A stretch of DNA of 64,000 bases from Streptomyces sp. Je 1-369 (GCF_026810505.1 NZ_CP101750.1:6319501-6383500); one strand, 5' to 3'; positions 25,295 to 34,180 are shown, numbered from the stretch's first letter. Translations and numbers: made by a program. The notes: generated by a model from the sequence alone, not told the origin.

Positions 25295-26572
25295 TCACGG
25301 GGTCAGCGGCAGCGCTGCCAGCTGTGCGACGACCCAGGTCAGCGGGCCGAACACGGCGAGCAGCGCGCCCGCGCGGAGCGCCACCGAACCGCGCAGCACC
25401 GTCGCGGACGCACCGAGCCGCAGCAGCGCGGACGTCGTGTCCGAACGGGCCTGCCGGGCCTCCACGGACGCCGTGGCCAGGGTCAGCACCGCGCAGCCCG
25501 CGACGAGCAGCGCGCCGAGCGTGGTCAGCGGACCGGCCTCGGGGCGCGGACCCGCGTACAGCACGATCGACGCGTACGCCCCAGACGCCACCGCGCACAG
25601 CACGCCGAGCGGGCGTCCGATGCGCCGGGCCTCCTCCTGAAGGACGCGCCCCGCGAGCAGGCGCACCGCGCCGGGCCTGACCGCCTGCAGCAGCCGTCCG
25701 CAGAGGTAGGTGAAGCCGGGGCCCGCGAGGACGAGGCCGAGAGCGGTCAGCGCCCATCCCGCGAGTACGCCGACGGGGCTGCCGTCGGCGCTGCCGGGCA
25801 GGGGGAAACCGGGGCGCGGAACGGCGCCTGAGCGGCTCGTGTACGTCTCCACGGCGAGGCCCGCGGCGAGCAGCGCGACGCCCCAGGGGAGGCCGCTCGG
25901 GGGCGGGGTGGGGGCGGGGACGGTGGGATCGGCGCCGGGATCCGAGCGGGGTGCTGTGGGGGGTGGGGGCTCGGACCCGGGCTTCGCCCCGGTGCCGGGC
26001 CGGGGTGCGGTCGCGGGACCGGCCTTCGTCCTGCGAGTGATGCCCGCGGCTTTGGCCGTGGTCCTCGTGGAGCGCGGTCGCAGTACGAAGGCACTCGCCA
26101 CGGACGCGGCGAGCGGGACCAGCACGAGCAGGGTGAGCACGGCGGCGAGCGGCAGCGGCCGGTCGGCGGCGAGCAGATCCGCCGCCGCCCCGTCGAAGGG
26201 GAGCCCCGATACGTCGCCGCGCAGGTGCAGGAAGAAGAGCAGCGCGACCATGGAGCCGAGCGTGCAGGCGACGGCCGTCGAGATGGTGGCGAGCACCATC
26301 AGCCGTCCGGGGCCGAGGCCCACCGCGGAGAGCCCGCTGCGGGGGCGGGTGCCGGGGTCGGTACGGGCGACGGCGACGGCGAAGTAGACGGTGGCGGCGA
26401 TCGGCGCGGCGCACCACGCGAGGCGCACCCCGGCGCCTGCTCCGGGGTGCTCCATCGCGTATGCCAGGGTGCAGAGCAGCAGGAAGCCGGTGCCGGCGGA
26501 CGCGGCGGCGACGAGGAGCCGCCGGAGCTGGACGACGGGGTGGGCACCCCGGGCTAGACGGAAAGCGAGCAC
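25295..26572 (-). CDS. ABC transporter membrane protein, FtsX-like
   Basis: Membrane protein of 425 residues with roughly eight to ten hydrophobic segments: a cluster at residues 20-155, a Pro/Thr/Lys-rich cytoplasmic stretch at about 165-225, and a second cluster to the C-terminus. It follows the ABC ATPase gene on the same strand and overlaps it by 19 nt, so it is most likely the partner permease. The spacing of the hydrophobic blocks resembles MacB/FtsX-type permeases, but no family motif is decisive. Substrate unknown; export or signalling of a peptide-like molecule would be typical of the class. Confidence 0.75.
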   Translation of the reverse strand: MLAFRLARGAHPVVQLRRLLVAAASAGTGFLLLCTLAYAMEHPGAGAGVRLAWCAAPIAATVYFAVAVARTDPGTRPRSGLSAVGLGPGRLMVLATISTAVACTLGSMVALLFFLHLRGDVSGLPFDGAAADLLAADRPLPLAAVLTLLVLVPLAASVASAFVLRPRSTRTTAKAAGITRRTKAGPATAPRPGTGAKPGSEPPPPTAPRSDPGADPTVPAPTPPPSGLPWGVALLAAGLAVETYTSRSGAVPRPGFPLPGSADGSPVGVLAGWALTALGLVLAGPGFTYLCGRLLQAVRPGAVRLLAGRVLQEEARRIGRPLGVLCAVASGAYASIVLYAGPRPEAGPLTTLGALLVAGCAVLTLATASVEARQARSDTTSALLRLGASATVLRGSVALRAGALLAVFGPLTWVVAQLAALPLTP

Positions 26573-27660
26573 GCGGCCCCTTCCGTCCGGGTGGGGGAGG
26601 TGACGCCTACGGAACGACCGGCTACGGCGGTGGTGTCGGTCGTGGCACTCGTGGGGCCCGCAGAGCTCGTGGCATCCGAGGCGCTCGCGGCACGCGCAGT
26701 GCTCGTGGCACCCGTGGCATCCGAGGTGCTCGCGGCACGCGCAGTGCTCGTGGCACCCGTGGCATCCGAGGCGCTCGCGGTGCTCGCCGCACCCGCAGCG
26801 CTCGCGGCCACGGTGGTAGCTGAAGCGCTCGCGGCACCCGCCGCACCCGCCGCGCTCACCCGGCCCCTACCACCCGAGCGCTCCGCAGCCTCCGCGCTCT
26901 CCTCCCTCTCCGCGCTCTCCGCCACCGCCCCCTCGCCCACCTCAGGCCCGTCCGCCGACCCGTCCGCCCCCGGCAGATGCACCGTACTCACCCGCCGTCC
27001 GTCCAAGAGGTTGACCGTGCGGTCGGCCAGTGTGGCGACGGCCTGGTCGTTCGTGGCGAGGATGACCGTGATGCCGTGGGAGCGGGCCGCCGTCGTCAGG
27101 GTGCGCAGGGCGAGTGTGTGGTCGGCGCGGTGCAGGGGGGCGGTGGGCTCGTCGGCGAAGAGTACGGACGGCGTGGTGACCAGGGCGCGGGCGATGGCGA
27201 CGCGCTGGCGCTCCGACTGAAGGAGCGCGTGCGGCCGCTTCCGCGCGCAGGCCCCGATGTCGAGGCGGTCCAGCCACTCCTGGGCGGCGGGCTTGGAGAC
27301 CCGGTGCGAGGCGCCGCGCAGCATCAGCGGCAGGGCGACGTTCTCCCAGGCGGTGAGCTCGGGGACGAGGTGCGGTGCGGGGTCGATCCAGCCGAAGCGG
27401 TCGCGGCGCAGCCGTTCGCGTACGAGCGGACCCATCGTGTGGACGGGCGTGCTGTTGAACCACACCTCGCCCTGCTGGGGGAGCAGCTGGCCGGAGAGGC
27501 ACCGCAGGAGGGTCGTCTTGCCGCTGCCGCGTGGACCGTTGACGGCGAGGATCTCGCCCTCGCGGACACCGAGCGATACGCCGGTGAGGGCGGGGGAGCC
27601 GTTGTGTGTGACATGTAGGGCGCGTGCCCACAGCACGTCGTTGTCCGGCGGGGCCACCAT
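26554..27660 (-). CDS. ABC transporter ATPase with degenerate signature and repeat tail
   Basis: Protein of 368 residues. The N-terminal 225 residues form a MacB/LolD-type ATPase: Walker [10 protein letters not shown] near residue 41 and Walker B VLFADEP near 161. The signature motif, normally LSGGQ, reads LLQSERQRV, and the usual D-loop after Walker B is changed (TAPLHRAD). Both suggest reduced or unusual ATP hydrolysis. The last 140 residues are an Ala/Ser/Thr-rich low-complexity tail containing a 15-residue unit ([13 protein letters not shown]) repeated in tandem. ATG 27660 has GAGG 8 nt upstream and is preferred over GTG 27669. The 3' end overlaps the permease start. Confidence 0.8.
   Translation of the reverse strand: MVAPPDNDVLWARALHVTHNGSPALTGVSLGVREGEILAVNGPRGSGKTTLLRCLSGQLLPQQGEVWFNSTPVHTMGPLVRERLRRDRFGWIDPAPHLVPELTAWENVALPLMLRGASHRVSKPAAQEWLDRLDIGACARKRPHALLQSERQRVAIARALVTTPSVLFADEPTAPLHRADHTLALRTLTTAARSHGITVILATNDQAVATLADRTVNLLDGRRVSTVHLPGADGSADGPEVGEGAVAESAEREESAEAAERSGGRGRVSAAGAAGAASASATTVAASAAGAASTASASDATGATSTARAASTSDATGATSTARAASASDATSSAGPTSATTDTTAVAGRSVGVTSPTRTEGAACSLSV
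26671..26780. repeat. 45-bp tandem repeat inside the ABC ATPase gene
   Basis: Two full 45-bp units (26671-26715 and 26716-26760) and a 20-nt partial third unit, each beginning GGCATCCGAG, differing at a single position (GGCGCTCG versus GGTGCTCG). The unit is a multiple of three and adds 15 residues per copy to the ATPase tail, so copy number can change without a frameshift. Confidence 0.9.
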
Positions 27661-27772
27661 GGCGTACACCTCGGTTCAGATCAGCTCGACTCCCCCGTAC
27701 GGGGGAACGAAGGCGGGGCCGATCGGTCACTGGGCACGGTAGGGATATGGGTGGACTCGGCCGGAAACGACG

Positions 27773-27818
27773 CGGCCCGGGGGCCGCCGTTCTCACTCGA
27801 ACGGCGGCCCCCGGGCCG
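27773..27818. terminator. Perfect 19-bp hairpin downstream of the class III aminotransferase
   Basis: Arms 27773-27791 and 27800-27818 are perfectly complementary over 19 bp, almost all G/C, with an 8-nt loop. It lies about 50 nt past the aminotransferase stop (minus strand) and upstream of the ABC ATPase gene on the same strand. It should end the lrp-aminotransferase transcript and shield the transporter genes. Confidence 0.85.
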
Positions 27819-27823
27819 GTGTT

Positions 27824-27863
27824 GATCACACTGGATCACGCCAGATCACGACAGATCACGCCA
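27824..27863. repeat. Four 10-bp direct repeats (GATCAC)
   Basis: GATCAC recurs at exactly 10-bp spacing (27824, 27834, 27844, 27854), with the longer unit GATCACGCCA seen twice. The block sits between the aminotransferase stop codon and the 19-bp hairpin. It is one helical turn per unit, as in some protein-binding arrays, but it could equally be slipped-strand duplication. Confidence 0.8.
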
Positions 27864-27868
27864 TGAGA

Positions 27869-29236
27869 TCAGAGCTTCGTCCACGCCTCCGTGAGGACCT
27901 GCCGCAGGATGCCCTCGATCTCGTCGAAGGTCTCCTGCGTGGAGATCAGCGGCGGCGCGAGCTGGACGACCGGGTCGCCGCGGTCGTCGGCACGGCAGTA
28001 CAGGCCGTTGTCGTACAGCGCCTTGGAGAGGAAGCCGTACAGGACGCGCTCGGTCTCCTCGTCGTTGAACGTCTCCTTGGTGGCCTTGTCCTTCACGAGC
28101 TCGATGCCGTAGAAGAACCCGTTGCCGCGGACGTCGCCGACGATCGGCAGGTCGTGCAGCTTGCGGAGGGTCTGGTAGAACGCGTCCTCGTTGTCGAGGA
28201 CGTGCTGGTTGAGGCCCTCCTTCTCGAAGATGTCGAGGTTGGCTATGCCGACCGCGGCCGAGACGGGGTGGCCGCCGAAGGTGTAGCCGTGCAGGAAGGT
28301 GTTGTCGCCCTTGTAGAACGGCTCGGCGAGCTTGTCCGAGATGATGCACGCGCCGATCGGGGAGTAGCCCGAGGTCATGCCCTTGGCGCAGGTGATCATG
28401 TCCGGGACGTAGCCGAACTTGTCGCAGGCGAACATCGTGCCGAGGCGGCCGAAGGCGCAGATGACCTCGTCGGAGACGAGCAGCACGTCGTACTGGTCGC
28501 AGATCTCCCGCACCCGCTGGAAGTAGCCGGGCGGGGGCGGGAAGCAGCCGCCCGCGTTCTGTACCGGCTCCAGGAAGACGGCGGCGACCGTCTCCGGGCC
28601 CTCGAAGAGGATCTCCTGCTCGATCTGGTCGGCGGCCCAGCGGCCGAAGGCCACAGGATCATCGGCGTGAGCGTGGCTCGGGGCGCGGTAGATATTGGTG
28701 TTCGGCACCTTGTGCGCGCCGGGGACCAGCGGCTCGAAGGGGGCCTTCAGGGCCGGGAGCCCGGTGATGGACAGGGCGCCCTGCGGGGTGCCGTGGTAGG
28801 CGACCGCGCGCGAGATGACCTTGTACTTCGTGTGGTTGCCGGTGAGCTTGTGGTACTGCTTCGCCAGCTTCCACGCGGTCTCGACGGCCTCGCCGCCGCC
28901 GGTGGTGAAGAAGACCTTGTTGAGGTCGCCCGGCGCGTAGTCGGCCAGACGTTCCGCCAGCTCGACGGCCTTCGGGTGGGCGTAGCTCCACACCGGGAAG
29001 AAGGCCAGCTCCTGCGCCTGCTTGTAGGCGGTCTCGGCGAGCTCGTGACGGCCGTGGCCCGCGTTGACGACGAAGAGGCCGGACAGGCCGTCCAGGTACT
29101 TCTTGCCCTTGTCGTCGTAGATGTAGGTGCCCTCGCCACGCACGATGGTGGGCACGGGTGCGTTCTCGTAGTCCGACATGCGGGTGAAGTGCATCCACAG
29201 GTGGTCGTACGCGGTTTGGCTGAGGTCCTTGCTCAC
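27869..29236 (-). CDS. Class III PLP aminotransferase, probably polyamine or omega-amino acid specific
   Basis: Transaminase of the 4-aminobutyrate/diamine-pyruvate group, about 455 residues. Motifs: GLSGLFVVNAGHGRHELAE, TTGGGEAVETAWKLAKQY, catalytic Lys in TCAKGMTSGY, and LHGYTFGGHP. It resembles putrescine- or pyruvate-dependent aminotransferases more than GabT; the true gabT-like gene is at 53893. Its neighbours (Lrp regulator, aminobutyraldehyde-type dehydrogenase) place it in polyamine breakdown. GTG 29236 lies 2 nt after the lrp stop with GGGGAA 10 nt upstream; GTG 29254, inside lrp, is the alternative. Confidence 0.87.
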   Translation of the reverse strand: MSKDLSQTAYDHLWMHFTRMSDYENAPVPTIVRGEGTYIYDDKGKKYLDGLSGLFVVNAGHGRHELAETAYKQAQELAFFPVWSYAHPKAVELAERLADYAPGDLNKVFFTTGGGEAVETAWKLAKQYHKLTGNHTKYKVISRAVAYHGTPQGALSITGLPALKAPFEPLVPGAHKVPNTNIYRAPSHAHADDPVAFGRWAADQIEQEILFEGPETVAAVFLEPVQNAGGCFPPPPGYFQRVREICDQYDVLLVSDEVICAFGRLGTMFACDKFGYVPDMITCAKGMTSGYSPIGACIISDKLAEPFYKGDNTFLHGYTFGGHPVSAAVGIANLDIFEKEGLNQHVLDNEDAFYQTLRKLHDLPIVGDVRGNGFFYGIELVKDKATKETFNDEETERVLYGFLSKALYDNGLYCRADDRGDPVVQLAPPLISTQETFDEIEGILRQVLTEAWTKL

Positions 29237-29238
29237 GG

Positions 29239-29784
29239 CTATCGGGTTCCCCACATATAGGTCTGCTTCTTGAGCTTGAGGTAGACGAAGCTCTCGGTGG
29301 AGCGCACGCCGGGGAGGGCGCGGATGCGCTTGTTGATGACTTCGAGCAGGTGGTCGTCGTCTTCGCAGACGATCTCCACGAGGAGGTCGTGCGAGCCCGC
29401 GGTCATCACCACGTACTCGGCCTCCGGCATGGCGGCCACGGCGTCCGCGACCGGGTCCACATCGCCCTCGACGTCGATGCCGACCATCGCCTGCCTGCGG
29501 AAGCCCACGGTGAGCGGGTCCGTGACGGCGACGATCTGCATCACGCCCTGGTCGAGCAGCTTCTGGACGCGTTGGCGCACGGCCGCCTCGGACAGGCCCA
29601 CGGCCTTGCCGATGGCGGCGTACGGACGGCGTCCGTCCTCCTGGAGCTGTTCGATGATCGCCAGAGATACGGCGTCCACGGGAGGGGTGCCGTTCCCACT
29701 GCCGCTTCCGCCAGGGTTTCCGGTGCGGGAGCTGCGAGGGGTGCTGGGGTCTGCGCTGCGACTGGCCACAGGCTCACTGTGCAC
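29239..29784 (-). CDS. Lrp/AsnC family transcriptional regulator
   Basis: Protein of 181 residues. A Ser/Pro/Gly-rich leader of about 35 residues precedes the AsnC-type winged helix (IIEQLQEDGRRPYAAIGKAVGLSEAAVRQRV, about 43-75) and the C-terminal RAM ligand domain (MVGIDVEGDVDPVADAV...TAGSHDLLVEIVCED). Lrp-type proteins usually regulate adjacent amino-acid genes and respond to small amino compounds. Here it is cotranscribed with the aminotransferase and faces the dehydrogenase across 165 nt, so control of both is likely. The extended N-terminus is longer than the family norm (about 150 residues). Confidence 0.92.
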   Translation of the reverse strand: MHSEPVASRSADPSTPRSSRTGNPGGSGSGNGTPPVDAVSLAIIEQLQEDGRRPYAAIGKAVGLSEAAVRQRVQKLLDQGVMQIVAVTDPLTVGFRRQAMVGIDVEGDVDPVADAVAAMPEAEYVVMTAGSHDLLVEIVCEDDDHLLEVINKRIRALPGVRSTESFVYLKLKKQTYMWGTR

Positions 29785-29949
29785 GACGTCTCGTCACTTA
29801 CGCAAGGCTCAATCGATGTAATTCGTTGTCTGGGACTTCAATCCACACGGATTCCGCAGTTCTGGGCCGCTGGGTATGTTGAAAGCGTCGGTGCAGCGAC
29901 TAGGGTGGGTGTCTCATCCACTGGACATCTGACTTGGAGGGCCGCGGAA

Positions 29950-31389
29950 GTGACCACCGAGCTGCGCCGTCTGCGCAACTACATCAACGGAGAATTCCGG
30001 GACGCGGCCGACGGACGGACCACCGAGGTCATCAACCCGGCGACCGGCGAGGCCTACGCGACCGCCCCGCTGTCCGCCCAGGCCGACGTGGACGCCGCCA
30101 TGAAGGCCGCCGCCGACGCGTTCCCCGCGTGGCGCGACCTGACCCCCGCCGAGCGGCAGCGGGCCCTGCTCAAGATCGCCGACGCGTTCGAGGAGCGGGC
30201 CGAGGAACTCATCGCCGCCGAGGTCGAGAACACGGGCAAGCCGACCGGACTCACGCGGTCCGAGGAGATCCCGCCCATGGTCGACCAGATCCGCTTCTTC
30301 GCGGGTGCGGCCCGGATGCTCGAAGGGCGCGCCGCGGGCGAGTACATGGAGGGTCTGACCTCCATCATCCGCCGCGAGCCGATCGGCGTCTGCGCGCAGG
30401 TCGCGCCGTGGAACTACCCGATGATGATGGCCGTCTGGAAGTTCGCCCCGGCGCTCGCGGCCGGCAACACGGTCGTGCTCAAGCCGTCCGACACCACCCC
30501 CGCGTCGACCGTCCTGATGGCGGAGATCATCGGCTCCATCGTGCCGCCCGGCGTCTTCAACGTCGTCACGGGCGACCGCGACACCGGCCGCTCCATGGTC
30601 GAGCACCCCACCCCGGCGATGGCCTCCATCACCGGCTCGGTGCGCGCGGGCATGCAGGTCGCCGAGTCCGCTGCCAAGGACCTCAAGCGCGTCCACCTGG
30701 AGCTCGGCGGCAAGGCGCCGGTCGTGGTCTTCGAGGACACCGACATCGCCAAGGCCGTCGAGGACATCTCCATGGCGGGCTTCTTCAACGCGGGCCAGGA
30801 CTGTACGGCCGCCACGCGCGTGCTCGTCCACGAGTCCATCCACGACGACTTCGTGACCGCGCTCGCCAAGGCGGCCGCCGACACGAAGACCGGCCAGCCG
30901 GACGACGAGGACGTGCTCTACGGCCCGCTGAACAACGCCAACCAGCTGAAGCAGGTCTCCGGCTTCATCGAGCGCCTCCCGGCGCACGCGAAGGTCGAGG
31001 CGGGCGGCGGGCGGGTCGGCGAGAAGGGCTACTTCTACGCCCCGACCGTCGTCTCCGGCCTCAAGCAGGACGACGAGATCATCCAGAACGAGGTCTTCGG
31101 CCCGGTCATCACCGTCCAGTCCTTCACGGACGAGGCGCAGGCCGTCGAGTACGCGAACGGCGTCGAGTACGCCCTCGCCTCCTCCGTCTGGACGAAGGAC
31201 CACGCGCGCGCGATGCGCATGTCCAAGGTCCTCGACTTCGGCTGCGTCTGGATCAACACGCACATCCCGCTGGTCGCGGAGATGCCGCACGGCGGCTTCA
31301 AGAAGTCCGGCTACGGCAAGGACCTCTCGGCGTACGGCTTCGACGACTACACGCGCATCAAGCACGTGATGACGTCCATCGAGGGCTAG
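29950..31389 (+). CDS. Gamma-aminobutyraldehyde-type dehydrogenase
   Basis: NAD(P)-dependent aldehyde dehydrogenase of 479 residues. The nucleotide-binding segment APWNYPMMMAVWKFAPALAA, the general-base Glu in HLELGGKAPVVVF and the catalytic Cys in GQDCTAATR (about residue 287) are all intact. Closest in feel to gamma-aminobutyraldehyde/betaine-aldehyde dehydrogenases (PatD/PuuC group), which finish putrescine conversion to GABA. GTG 29950 follows GGAGGG by about 9 nt; the frame upstream is open but lies in the divergent promoter region. A strong terminator follows. A paralogue is at 43742. Confidence 0.88.
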   Translation: MTTELRRLRNYINGEFRDAADGRTTEVINPATGEAYATAPLSAQADVDAAMKAAADAFPAWRDLTPAERQRALLKIADAFEERAEELIAAEVENTGKPTGLTRSEEIPPMVDQIRFFAGAARMLEGRAAGEYMEGLTSIIRREPIGVCAQVAPWNYPMMMAVWKFAPALAAGNTVVLKPSDTTPASTVLMAEIIGSIVPPGVFNVVTGDRDTGRSMVEHPTPAMASITGSVRAGMQVAESAAKDLKRVHLELGGKAPVVVFEDTDIAKAVEDISMAGFFNAGQDCTAATRVLVHESIHDDFVTALAKAAADTKTGQPDDEDVLYGPLNNANQLKQVSGFIERLPAHAKVEAGGGRVGEKGYFYAPTVVSGLKQDDEIIQNEVFGPVITVQSFTDEAQAVEYANGVEYALASSVWTKDHARAMRMSKVLDFGCVWINTHIPLVAEMPHGGFKKSGYGKDLSAYGFDDYTRIKHVMTSIEG

Positions 31390-31427
31390 TACCGCCCTGG
31401 CCTGCGTTTATTGAGGTGCCCGGCCAC

Positions 31428-31492
31428 GCCGCCCCCGCGTACCGTTGCGTACGCGGGGGCGGCTCCGCGGTGTGCTTCCTTCTTTTTTCTTC
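31428..31492 (+). terminator. Rho-independent terminator after the aldehyde dehydrogenase
   Basis: Perfect 15-bp arms 31428-31442 and 31449-31463 around a 6-nt loop, followed closely by a T/C-rich run (TTCCTTCTTTTTTCTTCTC, 31474-31492). It is one of the few classical terminators in the window and isolates the next gene from the dehydrogenase transcript. Confidence 0.93.
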
Positions 31493-31561
31493 TCTGCAAA
31501 AGATCCGTAGCGCACCCACTCCCCGCCCCCGCTTCTCTCTGCACCACGGGGGTGGAACCCG

Positions 31562-34180
31562 ATGACCACGACAGCGACGACCGACGACCTGCTGGGGCTC
31601 CTGCTCCGCCGCCGACAGAGTGTGTACGTCCCTGAGGGCATCGGGCGGTCCGCCGTGACCGATGCCGGCGTCGTCGTCCTCGAAGCCGAACTCGCCGACC
31701 GCGGGCACCTGCTGACCGCCCCGCTGCGCCGCGCGCTGACCGCGTTGTCCGCCGACGACCTCGCGACGACCGGGCGCGAGCTGCTCGCCGACGTCGACGC
31801 CCTGATGGGCTCCGACCGGCACCACGCCCCGCTGTTCGCGCGGTTCCCCGCCGAGACCGCCACCCAGCCCGCGTACGAGCGCTACACCACCGTCGTCGCC
31901 GAGTACCTCGCCGCGCAGCCGCACCAGCCCTGCATGAACTGCGCGGGCACCAAGGCGAGCGTGCGTGCGCTCGACCCGTGCGCCCACCTCCTGTGCGACG
32001 ACTGCCTCGGCGCGAAGATCGTGCCCTGGAACTGCTGCGACCAGTGCTGCGAGTGGTACGAATGCCCGATCTGCGACAAGCGCTACGAGACCGACGGCCC
32101 CCTCGACCCCTGGCTCGACACCGGCGCCCACTGGGACGGTGACGGCGGCCCCGTCCTGCGCGCCCTGTCCCTCGGCGCGCCCGGCGACGCCGCCGCCGAA
32201 CTCGCCGCGCTGCTCGCCCGCCGCACGCCCCTGAACCGGCAGGACCACGACGACCTCGTCCTGCTCCTCGGCCACGTGGACCCGGCCGCCGCCGCGGAGT
32301 GGCTCCCGTCGGCCATCCCACTGCGCGAGAGCAAGGCGCTCGCCCTGGCGCCGCTCCTCGACCTGCCCGACGTGCGCCCGCTGGCCGGGCGGTACGCGGA
32401 CACGGCCACCGACGTGCTGCGCATCCTCGTCGTACGCTCCGGGGGCGACCCCGACCTGCTCGAACTCCCGCGCCTGCGCGGCCTGCCCCGTCCCGTGCGC
32501 CGCGAACTCCTCGCCCTGCTCGACGGGTTCGACTTCCGGCGCCTCGCCGAGGACATGGCACGCCACCCGCGCGCGTGGAAGCACGTCGGCGAAATCCTCC
32601 ACCCCTTTGAGCACGCACACCGCCACGCGCGCGTGGCCCTCGCTTTCGCCGCCCTGCGCGGCACCCGCGTCGGCGACGGCGCGCTCGGCGAGGTCCTGCT
32701 CGCCGAGGCCGCCCGGCACGACGATGTCCGCCTCGCGGACGACCGGCTGCGCGTCGTCACCTGGCAGGCGCGCGTCGAGGAGGCGCTCGGCCGCTGGGAC
32801 GTCGAGACCGCGGTGCGGCTGCTGCGCGAGCGGCCGGGCGAACTCCTGCGCCGCCTCGACCTGCTCCTGGCCCGCTCGGGCTCGGCGACGCTCCCTGACA
32901 CCGTCGGCGAGGCGCTCGCCGACGCCCTGCCGCACTCCGGACCCGGGCCGCTGCTCGGTGCGTACGGCCGCATGAAGATCCGTGCCGTGCCGGGGCACCG
33001 CCGCGTCTTCTTCCCGCGCGGCCGCGTCACCAAGGCGTACGCCATCGAGGACCACCGGCCGCCGCTGCCCGCCCGTGTGGCGGGCCGCGCCGGTGAGCTG
33101 ATCGAGGCCGAGGCGGTGCGACGGCTCACCGAACGGGACGGCGAGCGGTACGACGTGGCGGTCCTTGACGCCGCGCTCGCCGACCTGCCCCTGCCCTTCG
33201 CCGAGCGGGCGTCGGCCGCCTCGCTGGTCGCCGTGCCGCGCGGCAGCTCCCTGCCCATGCCCGCGGACAGCGAGACCGTGCGGCTCTTCCTGCACTGGAC
33301 GCAGCCCAAGGGCGTACGCGTCGACCTCGACCTCTCCGTCGCGCTCTACGACGACCTGTGGCGCTTCATCGGCCTCTGCGACTACACGCGGCTGGAGTAC
33401 GCGGGCGGCGCCGCCCGGCACTCCGGGGACCTGACCTCCGCGCCCGCGCCGCAGGGTGCCACCGAGTACCTGGACCTCGACCTGCCCCGGCTCGCCAACA
33501 GCGGGGTGCGGTTCGTGGTGCCCGCGGTGTTCTCGTACAACGACATCCCCTTCGACGAACTCCCGGACGCCTTCACGGGGTTCATGGCGGTCCAGGGCAA
33601 GGAGCGGGAACGGGAGCGGGCCGTCTACGACCCGCGCGCGGTCCGGCAGCGCTTCGACCTCGCGGGCGACGCGAAGCTGACCGTGCCCATGATCGTCGAC
33701 CTCCGGACGCGTCACGCCTGGTGGACCGACGTCACCCTCGCCACGACTGGCACGCACCACGCCGTGTGGGGCTACCGCAAGCAGATCGGCCGCATGGGCA
33801 ACGACCTGCTCGACACCTTCCAGCCGTGCGGCCGGGCCACGCTGTGGGATCTGGCCTGCTGGACGGCGGCGGCCCGCACGGACGGCGACGTGTACGTGCG
33901 CGGCCGCGGCCACGTCCTGTGGGGCTACCGCCGCGCGGAGGGCGAGCCGCGCGCCGACTTCGCGCTGCGCATACGGGACGCCTGGGAGCCGGACGCACTG
34001 CGTGCGGAGGCGGAGCTGGCGGGCCGCGCGGCCCTGCTGGCGCTGCTGCACGGCGACCTGCCGGGCGCGCGGGACACGGCGTCCGGCACGGCGTACCGCC
34101 TCTACCCGGGGCCGGTCGACGAGGCGGCGGTGGAGCGGGTCACGGCGGGGGACTTGGCGGGGTGGCTGGAGCCCGCGTGA
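31562..34180 (+). CDS. RING-finger and TerD-like domain protein (MXAN_6230/SCO0854-type)
   Basis: Large protein of 872 residues. Residues 124-171 form a C3HC4 RING-type zinc motif: C124-x2-C127, C140-x-H142, C145-x2-C148, C168-x2-C171, with extra Cys at 158, 159, 162 and 163. Residues 190-500 are helical and Leu/Ala/Arg-rich. Residues 573-680 look like a TerD domain (VDLDLSVALYDD, HSGDLT, GATEYLDLDL), followed by another conserved region ending at 872. I recall a database family named after MXAN_6230 and SCO0854 with a RING domain. RING fingers act in ubiquitin-type transfer or as protein-binding zinc modules; TerD proteins bind calcium and belong to stress pathways. Function here is unknown. 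No adjacent ubiquitin-like or E2 gene is seen. ATG follows GGGGGTGG; a strong terminator precedes it. Confidence 0.82.
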   Translation: MTTTATTDDLLGLLLRRRQSVYVPEGIGRSAVTDAGVVVLEAELADRGHLLTAPLRRALTALSADDLATTGRELLADVDALMGSDRHHAPLFARFPAETATQPAYERYTTVVAEYLAAQPHQPCMNCAGTKASVRALDPCAHLLCDDCLGAKIVPWNCCDQCCEWYECPICDKRYETDGPLDPWLDTGAHWDGDGGPVLRALSLGAPGDAAAELAALLARRTPLNRQDHDDLVLLLGHVDPAAAAEWLPSAIPLRESKALALAPLLDLPDVRPLAGRYADTATDVLRILVVRSGGDPDLLELPRLRGLPRPVRRELLALLDGFDFRRLAEDMARHPRAWKHVGEILHPFEHAHRHARVALAFAALRGTRVGDGALGEVLLAEAARHDDVRLADDRLRVVTWQARVEEALGRWDVETAVRLLRERPGELLRRLDLLLARSGSATLPDTVGEALADALPHSGPGPLLGAYGRMKIRAVPGHRRVFFPRGRVTKAYAIEDHRPPLPARVAGRAGELIEAEAVRRLTERDGERYDVAVLDAALADLPLPFAERASAASLVAVPRGSSLPMPADSETVRLFLHWTQPKGVRVDLDLSVALYDDLWRFIGLCDYTRLEYAGGAARHSGDLTSAPAPQGATEYLDLDLPRLANSGVRFVVPAVFSYNDIPFDELPDAFTGFMAVQGKERERERAVYDPRAVRQRFDLAGDAKLTVPMIVDLRTRHAWWTDVTLATTGTHHAVWGYRKQIGRMGNDLLDTFQPCGRATLWDLACWTAAARTDGDVYVRGRGHVLWGYRRAEGEPRADFALRIRDAWEPDALRAEAELAGRAALLALLHGDLPGARDTASGTAYRLYPGPVDEAAVERVTAGDLAGWLEPA

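Noticed and set aside
26671..26780. CRISPR-like array
   Set aside because: The repeats are directly adjacent with no spacers and lie in frame within a protein; it is a coding tandem repeat.
27863..29260. 465-codon + strand open frame opposite the class III aminotransferase
   Set aside because: Composition is Val/Glu/Leu/Gly-biased without motifs; the minus-strand protein has all aminotransferase signatures.
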